Source of the DNA: Acetivibrio sp964564015
GTDB lineage: Bacteria > Bacillota > Clostridia > Acetivibrionales > Acetivibrionaceae
Direction of reading: 5' to 3'
NCBI GenBank assembly: GCA_964564015.1
Contig: CAZLZR010000008.1
Span: 1 to 64,000 of the forward strand
DNA length: 64,000 nucleotides
A program made the translations under genes and the position numbers. The notes below the pieces were generated by a model that saw only the letters and a list, made by a program, of their open reading frames with translations, ran no database searches and was not told the DNA's origin. How positions within the stretch are numbered: position 1 is the first letter of the stretch; every line of letters starts with the position of its first letter. Positions 55,087 through 64,000 of the stretch are shown piece after piece.

Positions 55087-56325
55087 TTATTTATCTGTTA
55101 TCAAAAGTCTTCTTATCATATCGAAGGCATTGAGCACAGTCATATTCCTTATCCTCTTCCTGCTGCCGGCGAGCTTTAATTCCTTGCAATGTGTCCCGGC
55201 TTTGTGTGCCAACGCGATATATACAAGCCCAACTGGTTTTTCTTCCGTGCCCCCGTCAGGTCCTGCAATTCCCGTAACTGAAAGCCCCAAATCAGTTCCA
55301 GCCACTCTTCTGATGCCTTCCGCCATTTCTATGGCAGTATCTCTGCTTACTGCACCATATTTATCAAGAGTTTCCTGCTTCACCCCAAGGTTTTCAACTT
55401 TTGATTTGTTGCTATAGGTTACTACTGCCCGGTCAAAAACAGTTGAAATGCCCGGTATATCTGTAATTACCGAACTGACAAGCCCTCCGGTGCAGGACTC
55501 AGCAAAGGCAACGGACATCTTTTTGTCCAATAGCAGTTGTGCAGCCACTTCATATAATTCCTTGTCTTCAGTGCTATACACCGAATCACCCAATATTTTT
55601 ACAATTTCACCCTCTACAGAATTCAGATCATGCAAAGCCTTTTCTTCATCATTACTCTTGGTAGTAATTCTGACTGTAACCTCTCCTTCCTTTGCATAAG
55701 TAGCCACAGTAACATTACTCTGGTTATTGATGAGGTCAATTATCTTCTCTTCCAGTAAAGACTCCCCAACTCCAAAAACTCTTATGTATTTTGAAACGAT
55801 TTTTTCCGGTGATTTTTCCTGCAAAAATGGAATTACTGTGTCATCAAGCATTGGCCTCATCTCTGATGGAGGTCCGGGAAGCATTGCAATCAGTTTGTTT
55901 TCCTTTTCTATAATACATCCGGGAGCCGTGCCATTGTTATTTTTTATTATTATTGAATCTTCAGGCAAATAAGCCTGCTTTATGTTGTTCTTCACTAAGG
56001 GGCGGTTTATTCTCTTAAAATATTCTTCTATCTTGTTAAGGCTCTCCTCATGTAGTATGAGCTTCTTTCCCATTAATTCCGCAACAGTTTCCTTTGTCAG
56101 ATCATCCTGTGTCGGACCTAAACCTCCTGTCATAATCACAATATCCGACCGGTTCAAAGCCAATTCAAGAGAAGCTTTGAGCCTTAAGGGGTTATCACCT
56201 ACAACACTGTGATAATAGACATTTACACCAATACTATTCAGTTTCTGCGATATGTACTGGGCATTTGTATTAGCAATCTGCCCCATCAAAAGTTCAGTTC
56301 CTACGGCTAAAATTTCTGCATTCAT
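55087..56325 (-). CDS. cinA: CinA family protein (NMN deamidase / ADP-ribose pyrophosphatase-like)
   Basis: 412 residues in two parts. The N-terminal MoCF/COG1058 domain has AEILAVGTELLMGQIANTNA and MTGGLGPTQDDLTKE. The C-terminal PncC-type domain has VAFAESCTGGLVSSVITDIP and GIAGPDGGTEEKPVGLVY, associated with nicotinamide mononucleotide deamidation in pyridine nucleotide recycling. In many Firmicutes cinA lies next to recA; here murJ intervenes. ATG with AGGAGAA. Length is normal. Confidence 0.93.
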   Translation of the reverse strand: MNAEILAVGTELLMGQIANTNAQYISQKLNSIGVNVYYHSVVGDNPLRLKASLELALNRSDIVIMTGGLGPTQDDLTKETVAELMGKKLILHEESLNKIEEYFKRINRPLVKNNIKQAYLPEDSIIIKNNNGTAPGCIIEKENKLIAMLPGPPSEMRPMLDDTVIPFLQEKSPEKIVSKYIRVFGVGESLLEEKIIDLINNQSNVTVATYAKEGEVTVRITTKSNDEEKALHDLNSVEGEIVKILGDSVYSTEDKELYEVAAQLLLDKKMSVAFAESCTGGLVSSVITDIPGISTVFDRAVVTYSNKSKVENLGVKQETLDKYGAVSRDTAIEMAEGIRRVAGTDLGLSVTGIAGPDGGTEEKPVGLVYIALAHKAGTHCKELKLAGSRKRIRNMTVLNAFDMIRRLLITDK

Positions 56326-56438
56326 ATCAATTCTCCTATTTTATAAAATTTGTTATCACAATGGCAGTAAAATCCCCAGTGATTTCTTAAATTATTTAGT
56401 GCTTTAACATTACCAATTTAAGATCTTTCATAATGTCA

Positions 56439-56533
56439 AGGTTGTGTGTCCGATCAGTGTAACGCAGCGGAATAACCATGCTGCGAAACTTAAGTTTCTG
56501 AAATATTTTTCTGCACATTTATTACATACACCC
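56439..56533 (-). repeat. Dispersed repeat family B, copy 2 (inverted)
   Basis: The reverse complement aligns with 51965-52069, including the palindrome GAAACTTAAGTTTC and the CCGCTGCG segment, but it is more diverged in its right half (for example TGATCGGACAC for TGCTCGGCCAT). It lies in the divergent gap between cinA and ldh. The rest of the 413-base gap has only the ldh promoter. Confidence 0.75.
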
Positions 56534-56640
56534 TTTGTGAGGTACTGCTTTTACCTCTTAATCTCTATAGTATATCAATTTTATGGCTAAAATAAAAGTT
56601 CCGTTTGTATAATTTGGTGTAAAAAGTATATACAATTTGT

Positions 56641-56669
56641 TTTACATTTCACGTTATGAGGTATATTAT
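56641..56669 (+). promoter_or_regulatory. Putative promoter of ldh
   Basis: TTTACA (56641-56646), 17-base spacer and TATTAT (56664-56669), about 70 bases before the start. No clear Rex-type operator is visible. Confidence 0.5.
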
Positions 56670-56738
56670 TATAATTGGTAGATTAGCATATATAACAATA
56701 ATTTACTTGTAACTAATGATAAGAGGAGGATGATAATT

Positions 56739-57689
56739 ATGGAAGATAAAATAATCAAAAAAATAACTGTAATCGGAGCAGGTTTCGTCGGTTCAACAAC
56801 CGCTTACACATTGATGGTCAGCGGTCTTGTATCCGAAATTGTATTAATAGATTTGAATAAGGACAAGGCTGAAGGCGAAGTAATGGATATGAATCACGGA
56901 ATGCCGTTTGTCAAACCTGTCAAAATATATAATGGTGAATATAGTGACTGTAAAGGTTCCGATATAGTTGTCATTACTGCCGGTGCCAATCAGAAAGAAG
57001 GAGAAACGCGTATTGACCTTGTCAAAAAAAATACCGCAATATTTAAGGGTATTATCGGTGAAGTTGTAAAATATAACAAAGACTGCATCCTTCTGGTAGT
57101 TACCAATCCCGTTGACATACTTACATATGTTACATACAAGATTTCAGGGTTTCCAAAAAACAAGGTTATCGGTTCGGGTACGGTTCTTGACAGTGCAAGA
57201 TTCAGATACCTCATTGGGGATCATACAGGAATTGACCCAAGAAATGTGCATGCCTACATATTAGGTGAGCATGGAGATACCGAAGTAGCCACCTGGAGCC
57301 TTGCCAATATTGCAGGTATTCCTATGAACAAGTACTGCGAAGACTGTCATGGTTGTAAAGAAAGCCTTTCCATGAACGAAATATATGAAAGTGTAAAAAA
57401 CGCAGCTTACGAAATCATCAAGAAAAAGGGAGCCACTTATTATGCAGTTGCATTGGCAGTGCGAAGAATTGTTGAGGCTATTGTCAGGGATGAAAATTCC
57501 ATCCTGACTGTATCAAGCCTTTTAGACAATCAATATGGTCTTGATGATGTGTGTCTGAGTGTACCTACAGTAGTAAACAGGAATGGAATTGAAAGAATAC
57601 TTAATGTAAATTTAAGCGATGAAGAAAATGAATTGCTCAAGAAGTCCGGAGAATCACTAAGAAGCATCATTAAAACCCTTGACCTTTAA
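56739..57689 (+). CDS. ldh: L-lactate dehydrogenase
   Basis: Reduces pyruvate to L-lactate with NADH, regenerating NAD+ in fermentation. 316 residues with the Rossmann motif VIGAGFVGSTTAY, mobile-loop NQKEGETR with substrate-contacting Arg91, NPVDI, GSGTVLDSARFR, and the catalytic proton-relay His178 (LGEHGDTEV). The presence of the active-site Gln (ANQKEGETR) favours lactate over malate dehydrogenase. Such clostridial enzymes are usually activated by fructose 1,6-bisphosphate, but that is not shown here. ATG 56739 is chosen because AGAGGAGG precedes it by 9 bases; ATG 56730 abuts the site. Monocistronic with its own terminator. Confidence 0.95.
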   Translation: MEDKIIKKITVIGAGFVGSTTAYTLMVSGLVSEIVLIDLNKDKAEGEVMDMNHGMPFVKPVKIYNGEYSDCKGSDIVVITAGANQKEGETRIDLVKKNTAIFKGIIGEVVKYNKDCILLVVTNPVDILTYVTYKISGFPKNKVIGSGTVLDSARFRYLIGDHTGIDPRNVHAYILGEHGDTEVATWSLANIAGIPMNKYCEDCHGCKESLSMNEIYESVKNAAYEIIKKKGATYYAVALAVRRIVEAIVRDENSILTVSSLLDNQYGLDDVCLSVPTVVNRNGIERILNVNLSDEENELLKKSGESLRSIIKTLDL

Positions 57690-57765
57690 TCTTGAACTAT
57701 GACCCTCAGGAATAACAAAAAAACTATTCCAGTCAATATAATGGAATAATTCGTTATTGATTTGT

Positions 57766-57819
57766 AGGCTGATTAATTTATAATTCAAGGTAAGGATATT
57801 CAAAATAATCAGCCTTTTT
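57766..57819 (+). terminator. Terminator after ldh
   Basis: AGGCTGATTA (57766-57775) and TAATCAGCCT (57806-57815) are perfect arms around a 30-nt loop, followed by TTTT. Confidence 0.7.
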
Positions 57820-57866
57820 CCTGAGATTGTACCTAATGGAAAATTACTAAAAGATATAGTGTAAAC

Positions 57867-57906
57867 CATAAAGTGATTTAACAAAACTTGATCTATTCAC
57901 TTTATG
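57867..57906. promoter_or_regulatory. Inverted repeat upstream of moxR
   Basis: CATAAAGTGA (57867-57876) and TCACTTTATG (57897-57906) are perfect 10-nt arms 20 bases apart, ending 35 bases before the moxR start. It could be an operator with two half-sites or an mRNA leader hairpin. Confidence 0.4.
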
Positions 57907-57941
57907 AAAATTTCGCAGACATATAATAAGGGGGGTAGGTT

Positions 57942-58898
57942 ATGAACGATTCAGTAATGCTGCTGAAAAAAATCGTAGATAATATTGAAAATGTTATTAT
58001 AGGAAAGAAAAATGCTATTGAATTAATACTATTGTCACTTATTTGTGATGGACATGTTCTGATAGAAGATGTTCCCGGTGTCGGCAAAACTACTCTTGTA
58101 TCGTCACTTTCCAAGTCAATAGATGCTTCTTTTAAGAGAATTCAATTTACACCTGACATTTTGCCGTCGGATATTACCGGATTTACTATGTACAACCAGA
58201 AGGAAGGAAAGTTTGAGTTTCATCCCGGCAGCATTATGAGCAATATGATACTTGCGGACGAGATAAACAGAACTTCTCCAAAGACACAGGCAAGCCTGCT
58301 TGAAGTCATGGAAGAAAAACAGGTCACAGTTGACGGCGAAACCTATTATGTACCTAGACCCTTTATGGTTCTTGCAACCCAAAACCCTGTTGAATACCTT
58401 GGAACCTATCCACTACCTGAGGCTCAACTGGACAGGTTTTTTATGAAGGTATCCATAGGTTATCCGTCAAAGGAAGAAGAAAGTCTGATTTTATCCAGGT
58501 TTCAGCAGACTAATCCAGTTTGTACTTTAAAGTCTGTTGCCACCGGTGAAGATATACTTTCAATACAGGACAAAGTAAAACAGGTCTTTGTGGACAGGAC
58601 AATAAATGATTATATAGTGGAGATAGTGGCAAAGACAAGATCTCACTCGGATATCAACCTCGGAGCAAGTCCTAGAGGTTCTCTCTCACTGTTTCGAGCT
58701 TCACAAGCCTGGGCCTTTTACAACGGGAGAGATTTTGTTCTGCCCGAAGATGTAAAGTACATGGCTGTTCCTGTGCTATCCCATAGAATTGTATTAAAAC
58801 AGGAAGCCAGACTTAAAAAGATTTCTGGTGAAGAAATTGTCAGGTCAATTCTTCAATCAGTTAAACTGTCCGTGGTGGAAAATTATGAAAAAAAATAA
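57942..58898 (+). CDS. MoxR family AAA ATPase
   Basis: 318-residue AAA+ protein with Walker A DVPGVGKTT (about 43-51), Walker B ILADEINRTSPK, sensor ATQNPVEYLGTYPLPEAQLDR and a C-terminal lid domain (SPRGSLSLFRASQAWAF). MoxR ATPases act as chaperones for von Willebrand-type or DUF58 partner proteins. ATG with AAGGGGGGT. Its end overlaps the DUF58 start by 14 bases, giving tight translational coupling. First gene of moxR-DUF58-transglutaminase, a widespread trio. Confidence 0.93.
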   Translation: MNDSVMLLKKIVDNIENVIIGKKNAIELILLSLICDGHVLIEDVPGVGKTTLVSSLSKSIDASFKRIQFTPDILPSDITGFTMYNQKEGKFEFHPGSIMSNMILADEINRTSPKTQASLLEVMEEKQVTVDGETYYVPRPFMVLATQNPVEYLGTYPLPEAQLDRFFMKVSIGYPSKEEESLILSRFQQTNPVCTLKSVATGEDILSIQDKVKQVFVDRTINDYIVEIVAKTRSHSDINLGASPRGSLSLFRASQAWAFYNGRDFVLPEDVKYMAVPVLSHRIVLKQEARLKKISGEEIVRSILQSVKLSVVENYEKK

Positions 58899-60087
58899 AA
58901 TTTTATTTGCTTCACTATTTGTTTTATCTTTGATATTTATATATTTCTATGGGGGCAAAATTCCTTACATGCTTTTTTATGTCATTGTTCTGCTCCCTGT
59001 TATTTCTGTTGCCTTAACACTTATTGCCTACGCAAGGTTTAAATTTGTTGAAGAAATTGACAAACGTTTGATTGTGAAAAATGATACGATAAACTATAAA
59101 TTCAGCATCTATAACAATGATTTATTTCTCTATCCCTATATCAGCATTAATTTTTACGGTTCTGACACCTTGTTTTCCAAACAATTCCAGACCAAAAGTT
59201 TTTCGTTGCTTCCACTAAAGAAAAAGACCTACTCATTTGATCTGACTTGCAAATACCGCGGTGACTACATGGTTGGTGTCAAAACAATTGAGTTTGAAGA
59301 TTACCTTGGAATTTTCAAAATAACCTACAAACCTGAAATAACCAAGATTATAACGGTTAATCCACAGTTGGTAAAACTTGATAGCCTCTATATAAAAACT
59401 AACTATTTATCAGAATCACATTCCTTATTGAATAATCAATATGAGGATATTACTACTATTTCAGACACCAGAAAGTACGCCTATGGCGACAGCTTAAAAA
59501 AAATACACTGGAAATTATCCGCAAAGATGAATGACCTCATGGTAAAAAACTTTGAGGGCACTTCAAAAACTAACTGTGTTCTTATATTGGATCTCAGGAA
59601 AAACAATTACAGTAATGAGCAAAACCTGATGCTTGAGGACAAGTTAATCGAAACCACAGTTGCTATCGTCTACTATTGCCTTTGCAACTGGATTCCCATT
59701 AACTTGATTTATCATTACAAAGGTTTTACCGATATTGAAGCAAAAAATACAATGGAATTTAAAAAAATTTATGATGCTCTCGCAAAAGTACGCTTTGATC
59801 AGGACATTGATCTTAAGTATGTTTTAAGTATTTATACCCGGGACAATATGAAAAAGACAGATCTTCTGATATTTACATCCAACCTTGACTATGACCTGTA
59901 CGATGAGATATACAAGGCAAAAGCATTAGGTTATGATGTAAATCTCATTTACGTTTCGCCAGAACACATAACCGGGGTTTGTGACAGTTCCGTTAACGAC
60001 ATCTTGCGGGATTTACCGGAAATAGGTATTACGCCTTACAGAGTTAATGTTGATGATGATATAAAGTTGATTTTTGAACATGAATAA
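58885..60087 (+). CDS. DUF58 domain-containing membrane protein
   Basis: 400-residue protein with two N-terminal membrane helices (about 5-45: ILFASLFVLSLIFIYFY, MLFYVIVLLPVISVALTL), an extracytoplasmic beta region and the DUF58 domain. The DUF58 signature is DTRKYAYGDSLKKIHWKLSA followed by LMVKNFEGT. The domain has a von Willebrand A-like fold and partners with MoxR ATPases. The start is the ATG inside the moxR 3' end, with GGTGGAA upstream; frames starting further upstream lie entirely within moxR. Role in the envelope is inferred from the family. Confidence 0.88.
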   Translation: MKKNKILFASLFVLSLIFIYFYGGKIPYMLFYVIVLLPVISVALTLIAYARFKFVEEIDKRLIVKNDTINYKFSIYNNDLFLYPYISINFYGSDTLFSKQFQTKSFSLLPLKKKTYSFDLTCKYRGDYMVGVKTIEFEDYLGIFKITYKPEITKIITVNPQLVKLDSLYIKTNYLSESHSLLNNQYEDITTISDTRKYAYGDSLKKIHWKLSAKMNDLMVKNFEGTSKTNCVLILDLRKNNYSNEQNLMLEDKLIETTVAIVYYCLCNWIPINLIYHYKGFTDIEAKNTMEFKKIYDALAKVRFDQDIDLKYVLSIYTRDNMKKTDLLIFTSNLDYDLYDEIYKAKALGYDVNLIYVSPEHITGVCDSSVNDILRDLPEIGITPYRVNVDDDIKLIFEHE

Positions 60088-60111
60088 GACCTGCCACAGC
60101 TTAAAGCATTT

Positions 60112-60214
60112 AATAAATATGAAGAAAACATTCCAGAAACTAAAGTATCGCAGCCTGGTCGTTCCGCTGCGCGGCACTGCTCGGCCATGCAACCTGGTCT
60201 AGAGCCTGTAAATA
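60112..60214 (+). repeat. Dispersed repeat family B, copy 3
   Basis: Matches 51967-52069 at about nine bases in ten, from AATAAAT to GAGCCTGTAAATA. The central palindrome is slightly degraded here (GAAACTAAAGTATC). It sits in the 244-base gap between DUF58 and the transglutaminase gene, inside an otherwise compact gene cluster. Confidence 0.85.
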
Positions 60215-60331
60215 AAGTAGATATTAAGCTTACAGGAAACAGTAAACCTATATTTCCCAAAAAGTTTGTTAAGAGCTAATTTTTTTAGAAGAATTGTAAC
60301 CAATAAATTATGTGAGGTGACTCAAATTACA

Positions 60332-63013
60332 ATGTTTGCAAAAAAACTTTTAGACTTTATTTCAAAACTTTTCCTCATGCTGCTTATGAGTTTTAGTTTT
60401 GTTTATCCACTTACAACTACTCTTTCTTTTAAATACAGCCCGCTTCAGGTTTCAGTAATAATACTTGTACTACTTGTGCTCATGTCTGTGCTGCTTATAA
60501 ACAGAATAATGGCCAGAATAACGTTAATTACAGTTATTTCATGCAGTATTATTTTTGTGGTATATTCTTTTATCAGCGGACTTATTTTTCATTATACAAA
60601 GCCATTTATCTGGTTATATAATTATATCCAGAGTACTGAAGCTGCTAATGAATCATTTGCATTAGGATATACACTGGCTTTGAGTATTATCTTTTCATTG
60701 ATCGTGTATATTTTTACAGTCAGGAAATTCAACTTTTATGTCATATTTTTTGTTGGGCTTTCTATATTCTGCTCCCAATGGATACTCAACTATTTTGCTC
60801 CTGATGCCTATATTTCATTTTATACATTTGTAGTTTCTGTTATAGTCTATTATTTCCTGCATATATATAATAAAAAGTCCGCACAGCAATCCAACGATTT
60901 TGCAAACTTAGCCAGCTTTATAATGCTCGCTGTACCGGTATCTTTAGTTGTCCTTTTACTTACATCAGTCATTCCTGTCAGTCAAAGACCAATTGAATGG
61001 AAATGGCTTGATGAAAAGATAAACTATGCCTTTGGTTATTATACAAACAACAACGGAAAGTTTATGGGGACAGATTATTTTTCAATATCGTCGGCAGGCT
61101 TTGGAGGCAGTGACAATCGCCTGGGTGGAGATATAGCCCCGGACGATTCACTGGTATTGAAAGTAAATTCACCAAAGGTAATATACTTAAAAGGCCGTTC
61201 CTGTGATCAATATACCGGGAATTCATGGGTAAACACTACAATCTCCTACTCAGAACTTGATGATCCTGATAACAGGACACATTTTGACACTTATGAACTA
61301 GAGCATGGTCGTTACTTTCTTATAAACAAATACCAGGCTCAATCAGATTCATATTCGGATTCTCCAAGCACTAAGCCAGACAACTCACCTATAGCGAAGA
61401 ATTTCCTTAATATGCCAATCAACAATACAAGTGTCTCCTATAATGACATTACTACAAATTCACTTTTTATTCCACTCAAGTCCTACAATTTCAAATTCTC
61501 AAATATCGATAACAGTGATGTATTTGTCAATCCTGAAGGTGTTTTACTTTCACGCAAATCTTTAGGCAAAGGCTTCAATTACTCTTTTGACACATATAAT
61601 ATAAATTATGGCAATAAAGATTTTGAAAAGCTTATGAGTGTAAGCACAAGGTATATATACGATGAATATTTAGAGTTAAGTATTTCTAAAGTCACTGCAA
61701 GCATAAATAATAGTTTGAGAAGTACCGTTGAATACCACAATTTTGAAAACGAGGGATATTTTTGGAGCGATATATATGAACTGGAATTACGTAAAATAAT
61801 GCTTGAGTCTCCAACTATTGAGGCCATGAGGATAAGCCTTGGAGATTATCTTGTTAATTACTTTTCATCAATGCTCAATATGTCTGATGAAGAAAAGCTA
61901 AATTTTGAAAACATCCTCGTTGACCAATGTCTCGATTATATTGAAATGCAGCATATTTACGAAAATTCCCAAAACCTGTTTGAAAGAATATTAACCCTGA
62001 AACAATTAGCAGACAACTCCAGAACAATCTATGCCAAGTATCTTAATATTCCTCAAACTGTGCCTGACAGAGTAAGGGATCTCGCAGTTTCAATAACTAA
62101 AAATGAGCACAGTAGCTATGATAAAGTAAAAGCGATAGAGCAATATCTTTCAAAAAACTACAAATATACTTATACCCCAGGCAATCCGCCTGAAAACAGT
62201 GATTTTGTGGACTATTTCCTTTTTGAGCACAAAGAAGGGTACTGCACATATTATGCATCAGCCATGTCAATTCTTACAAGGTGCATAGGAATACCTTCAA
62301 GATATGCAGAAGGCTATGTCCTTCCTTCCAAACCAGTAAAAGGTGATCTTTACGAGGTAACAAACGAACAGGCTCACGCCTGGGTTGAGGTATATTTTGA
62401 AGGTATCGGCTGGATACAGTTTGAACCAACCTCCTCTTTCAGTGGCAATCTTTATCAACAAACAGGATTCAGTCAAAACATTCGAACACCACAATCCTCC
62501 GATTATAATACACAACTCAGAACCGGCAGTCCCGTAAATAATGGCAACTTTCCAAAACAGCAAACAAACAATACTAAAATCGATTACAACAAGCTCATAA
62601 TAATTATTTTGTCTATTCTTTTGGTAATATTTGTTTTATTTCTGATAATATTAGCTAATATTATCAGAAGGAAAAAAGTACTTTTCAACATTACCAAGCT
62701 GCCGCCAAGAGAAGGCGTACTTGAATTATACAGCTACTATATGAAGCATTTTATGTACCAGAAAGCAGATTTTTCAGGCGGTGAAACACCTATGGAACAC
62801 GCAAAAAGGCTTGATAGTATAGGAAGGTTCTTCCCGCATAAACTGCAGGAAATAGCCAAAATATTTGTTGATGCAAGATACAGTCAAAAGGAGATTTCGC
62901 AAAGTGATTTTAATAAGGTTTTAAGCTTTTACCAGCCGGTGCTGAAAGCTTCAAAAGATAATCTAGGAATAGTCAGGTATACTTTATTCATGTATATATT
63001 ATTCAAGTTGTAG
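60332..63013 (+). CDS. TgpA-like transglutaminase-core membrane protein
   Basis: 893-residue protein. About six N-terminal membrane helices (residues 1-225), a large extracytoplasmic region and a transglutaminase-like domain follow, with Cys638 (EGYCTYYASAMS), His682 (QAHAWVEVYF) and an acidic third residue, Glu698 in FEPT where Asp is usual. One further membrane helix (about 755-780) and a short cytoplasmic tail end it. This matches the TgpA/DUF3488 family, found with MoxR and DUF58 genes. ATG 60332 is the best start; GAGGTGA is 11-12 bases upstream, a rather long spacing. In-frame codons further up (TTG 60266) have no ribosome binding site. Confidence 0.88.
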   Translation: MFAKKLLDFISKLFLMLLMSFSFVYPLTTTLSFKYSPLQVSVIILVLLVLMSVLLINRIMARITLITVISCSIIFVVYSFISGLIFHYTKPFIWLYNYIQSTEAANESFALGYTLALSIIFSLIVYIFTVRKFNFYVIFFVGLSIFCSQWILNYFAPDAYISFYTFVVSVIVYYFLHIYNKKSAQQSNDFANLASFIMLAVPVSLVVLLLTSVIPVSQRPIEWKWLDEKINYAFGYYTNNNGKFMGTDYFSISSAGFGGSDNRLGGDIAPDDSLVLKVNSPKVIYLKGRSCDQYTGNSWVNTTISYSELDDPDNRTHFDTYELEHGRYFLINKYQAQSDSYSDSPSTKPDNSPIAKNFLNMPINNTSVSYNDITTNSLFIPLKSYNFKFSNIDNSDVFVNPEGVLLSRKSLGKGFNYSFDTYNINYGNKDFEKLMSVSTRYIYDEYLELSISKVTASINNSLRSTVEYHNFENEGYFWSDIYELELRKIMLESPTIEAMRISLGDYLVNYFSSMLNMSDEEKLNFENILVDQCLDYIEMQHIYENSQNLFERILTLKQLADNSRTIYAKYLNIPQTVPDRVRDLAVSITKNEHSSYDKVKAIEQYLSKNYKYTYTPGNPPENSDFVDYFLFEHKEGYCTYYASAMSILTRCIGIPSRYAEGYVLPSKPVKGDLYEVTNEQAHAWVEVYFEGIGWIQFEPTSSFSGNLYQQTGFSQNIRTPQSSDYNTQLRTGSPVNNGNFPKQQTNNTKIDYNKLIIIILSILLVIFVLFLIILANIIRRKKVLFNITKLPPREGVLELYSYYMKHFMYQKADFSGGETPMEHAKRLDSIGRFFPHKLQEIAKIFVDARYSQKEISQSDFNKVLSFYQPVLKASKDNLGIVRYTLFMYILFKL

Positions 63014-63017
63014 CAGT

Positions 63018-63057
63018 GCTAAAAAAGCATCCATTAATTAATGGATGCTTTTTTAGC
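63018..63057. terminator. Bidirectional terminator: 40-nt perfect palindrome
   Basis: GCTAAAAAAGCATCCATTAA followed by its exact complement forms a stem with TTTTTT in both directions, between the convergent transglutaminase and glyA genes. The following 145 bases hold no supported gene. Confidence 0.9.
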
Positions 63058-63202
63058 TTTATGTTATTTACTCACTTTCCCACGGTATTTATGGGTTCTT
63101 TGCTGCTAAAGCAGCATCGCTCTCCACGGTCAAAAAGTACACTTCTAGACCGCGTTGAGCAACCAGAGATTAAAAATACAATAAATAGGAAACTTAAGTT
63201 AT

Positions 63203-64000
63203 TTATCTGTACAACGGGTACTTATCACACAATACCTTAACTCTGTCAACAATAGCTTTCTTGGAGTTTTCAAAATCAGTTATTGTAAGATTTATAAGCT
63301 CCGCAATTTCCAACATGTCATTTTCCTTCATTCCCCTTGCAGTAACCGCCGGTGTTCCGATTCTGACACCGCTTGTAATAAACGGACTTTGAGTATCAAA
63401 AGGAATACCGTTCTTATTTACTGTAATATTAACTTCATCAAGCATAAACTGAGCTTCCTTGCCGGTAACTCCCTTGTTTCGCAAATCCAGAAGCATCAGA
63501 TGGTTGTCCGTACCCCCGGAAACAATATTTAAGCCCTTTTCAACCATAGCATTTGCCAGCACACTGGCATTCTTAACTATCTGGCTTTGATATTGCTTAA
63601 ACTCATCCGACATAACTTCTTTAAAGCTAACAGCCTTTGCCGCAATTACATGCATAAGGGGACCGCCTTGAATACCCGGAAAAACTGCTTTATCAACAGC
63701 TTTTGCAAACTCGTTGCTGCACATGATCATACCACCTCTAGGACCTCTTAAAGTCTTATGAGTTGTGGTAGTGACAAAATGAGCATAAGGTACAGGACTT
63801 GGATGAAGTCCTGCTGCAACAAGACCAGCTATATGCGCTATGTCTACCATCAGATATGCTCCAACCTCATCTGCAATCTCTCTGAACGCCTTAAAGTCCA
63901 AGGTTCTAGGATACGCGCTTGCTCCGGCAATTATCATTTTGGGTTTACACTCTTTAGCAATTTTCCTTACTTCTTCATAATCAATTCTGAATGTATCTTT
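63203..64000 (-). CDS. glyA: Serine hydroxymethyltransferase (partial, 5' end outside window)
   Basis: PLP enzyme interconverting serine and glycine with transfer of the one-carbon unit to tetrahydrofolate. The window holds the last 265 codons plus stop; the reading frame runs open to the edge at 64000, so the N-terminal part is missing. Visible motifs are DIAHIAGLVAAGLHPSPV, the PLP-lysine segment TTTTHKTLRGPRGGMIM, GGPLMHVIAAKAV, SGGTDNHLMLLDLR and TSGVRIGTPAVTARGM. Nothing suggests truncation other than the window edge. Confidence 0.95.
   Translation of the reverse strand, partial: KDTFRIDYEEVRKIAKECKPKMIIAGASAYPRTLDFKAFREIADEVGAYLMVDIAHIAGLVAAGLHPSPVPYAHFVTTTTHKTLRGPRGGMIMCSNEFAKAVDKAVFPGIQGGPLMHVIAAKAVSFKEVMSDEFKQYQSQIVKNASVLANAMVEKGLNIVSGGTDNHLMLLDLRNKGVTGKEAQFMLDEVNITVNKNGIPFDTQSPFITSGVRIGTPAVTARGMKENDMLEIAELINLTITDFENSKKAIVDRVKVLCDKYPLYR

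Noticed and set aside
63016..63240. 74-codon plus-strand frame between the transglutaminase gene and glyA
   Set aside because: Begins inside the terminator palindrome and runs into antisense glyA. No ribosome binding site.

Overview
The window is AT-rich DNA from a low-GC, Gram-positive anaerobe, almost certainly a cellulosome-producing clostridium of the Acetivibrio (Hungateiclostridium) group. The main evidence is two secreted glycoside hydrolases (a GH5 mannanase-like enzyme and a GH8 CelA-like endoglucanase), each ending in a duplicated type I dockerin with Ser-Ile or Ser-Leu at the recognition positions. Supporting evidence is the clostridial style of the core genes, strong AGGAGG ribosome binding sites, frequent TTG/GTG starts, and an indolepyruvate:ferredoxin oxidoreductase. 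The genus is inferred; the sequence alone does not prove the species. I see no transposase, integrase, prophage block or CRISPR array.

Layout. 1-8.8 kb (minus strand): a YlbF-like gene, mutS, mutL, miaA, hfq, with miaB upstream. 9.2-13.3 kb (plus): a very large secreted subtilisin-like protease with a duplicated C-terminal module. 13.4-18.5 kb (minus): a chemoreceptor, an orphan sugar-binding lipoprotein and a phosphoribosyltransferase-like protein. 18.8-20.5 kb: a small unknown protein converging on rarA. 20.6-24.9 kb (minus): iorA-iorB-paaK-ACT, an aryl-ketoacid oxidation/CoA-ligase operon with a clear promoter and terminator. 25-31 kb (minus): a beta-CASP metallo-beta-lactamase followed by two tandem paralogous chemoreceptors. 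31.4-36.5 kb: a YdcF/DUF218 membrane protein, an M15 peptidase lipoprotein and three tandem M42 aminopeptidases. 36.9-37.2 kb: a Met/Phe/Tyr tRNA operon with promoter and terminator. 37.3-43.5 kb: murD, a nucleotidyltransferase, tRNA-Leu, an endolysin-like amidase, mntP and a Rieske-FAD oxidoreductase. 43.7-47.5 kb (minus): the two cellulosomal enzymes. 48-56.3 kb (minus): a small zinc protein, a large REC/HPt/CheA-like kinase, recX, recA with SOS box, murJ, cinA. 56.7-63 kb (plus): ldh, then moxR-DUF58-transglutaminase. 63.2 kb to the edge (minus): glyA, cut by the window.

Functionally the window is mainly housekeeping DNA (mismatch repair, recombination, tRNA modification, cell wall synthesis) interspersed with genes for a polysaccharide- and protein-degrading lifestyle (cellulosomal enzymes, secreted protease, peptidases, substrate-binding protein, three chemoreceptors).

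The least explained material is intergenic. At least four families of short dispersed repeats (about 35-110 bp, here called A to D) recur between genes. One copy carries the mutS stop codon and another lies inside the moxR-DUF58-transglutaminase cluster. There are also several long perfect inverted repeats, and a hairpin shared by the 5' leaders of both cellulosomal genes. No single obviously new multi-gene system was found. The best leads are the repeat families, the atypical tandem chemoreceptors, the soluble HPt/CheA-like kinase, the degenerate phosphoribosyltransferase and the small reading frames downstream of miaB.
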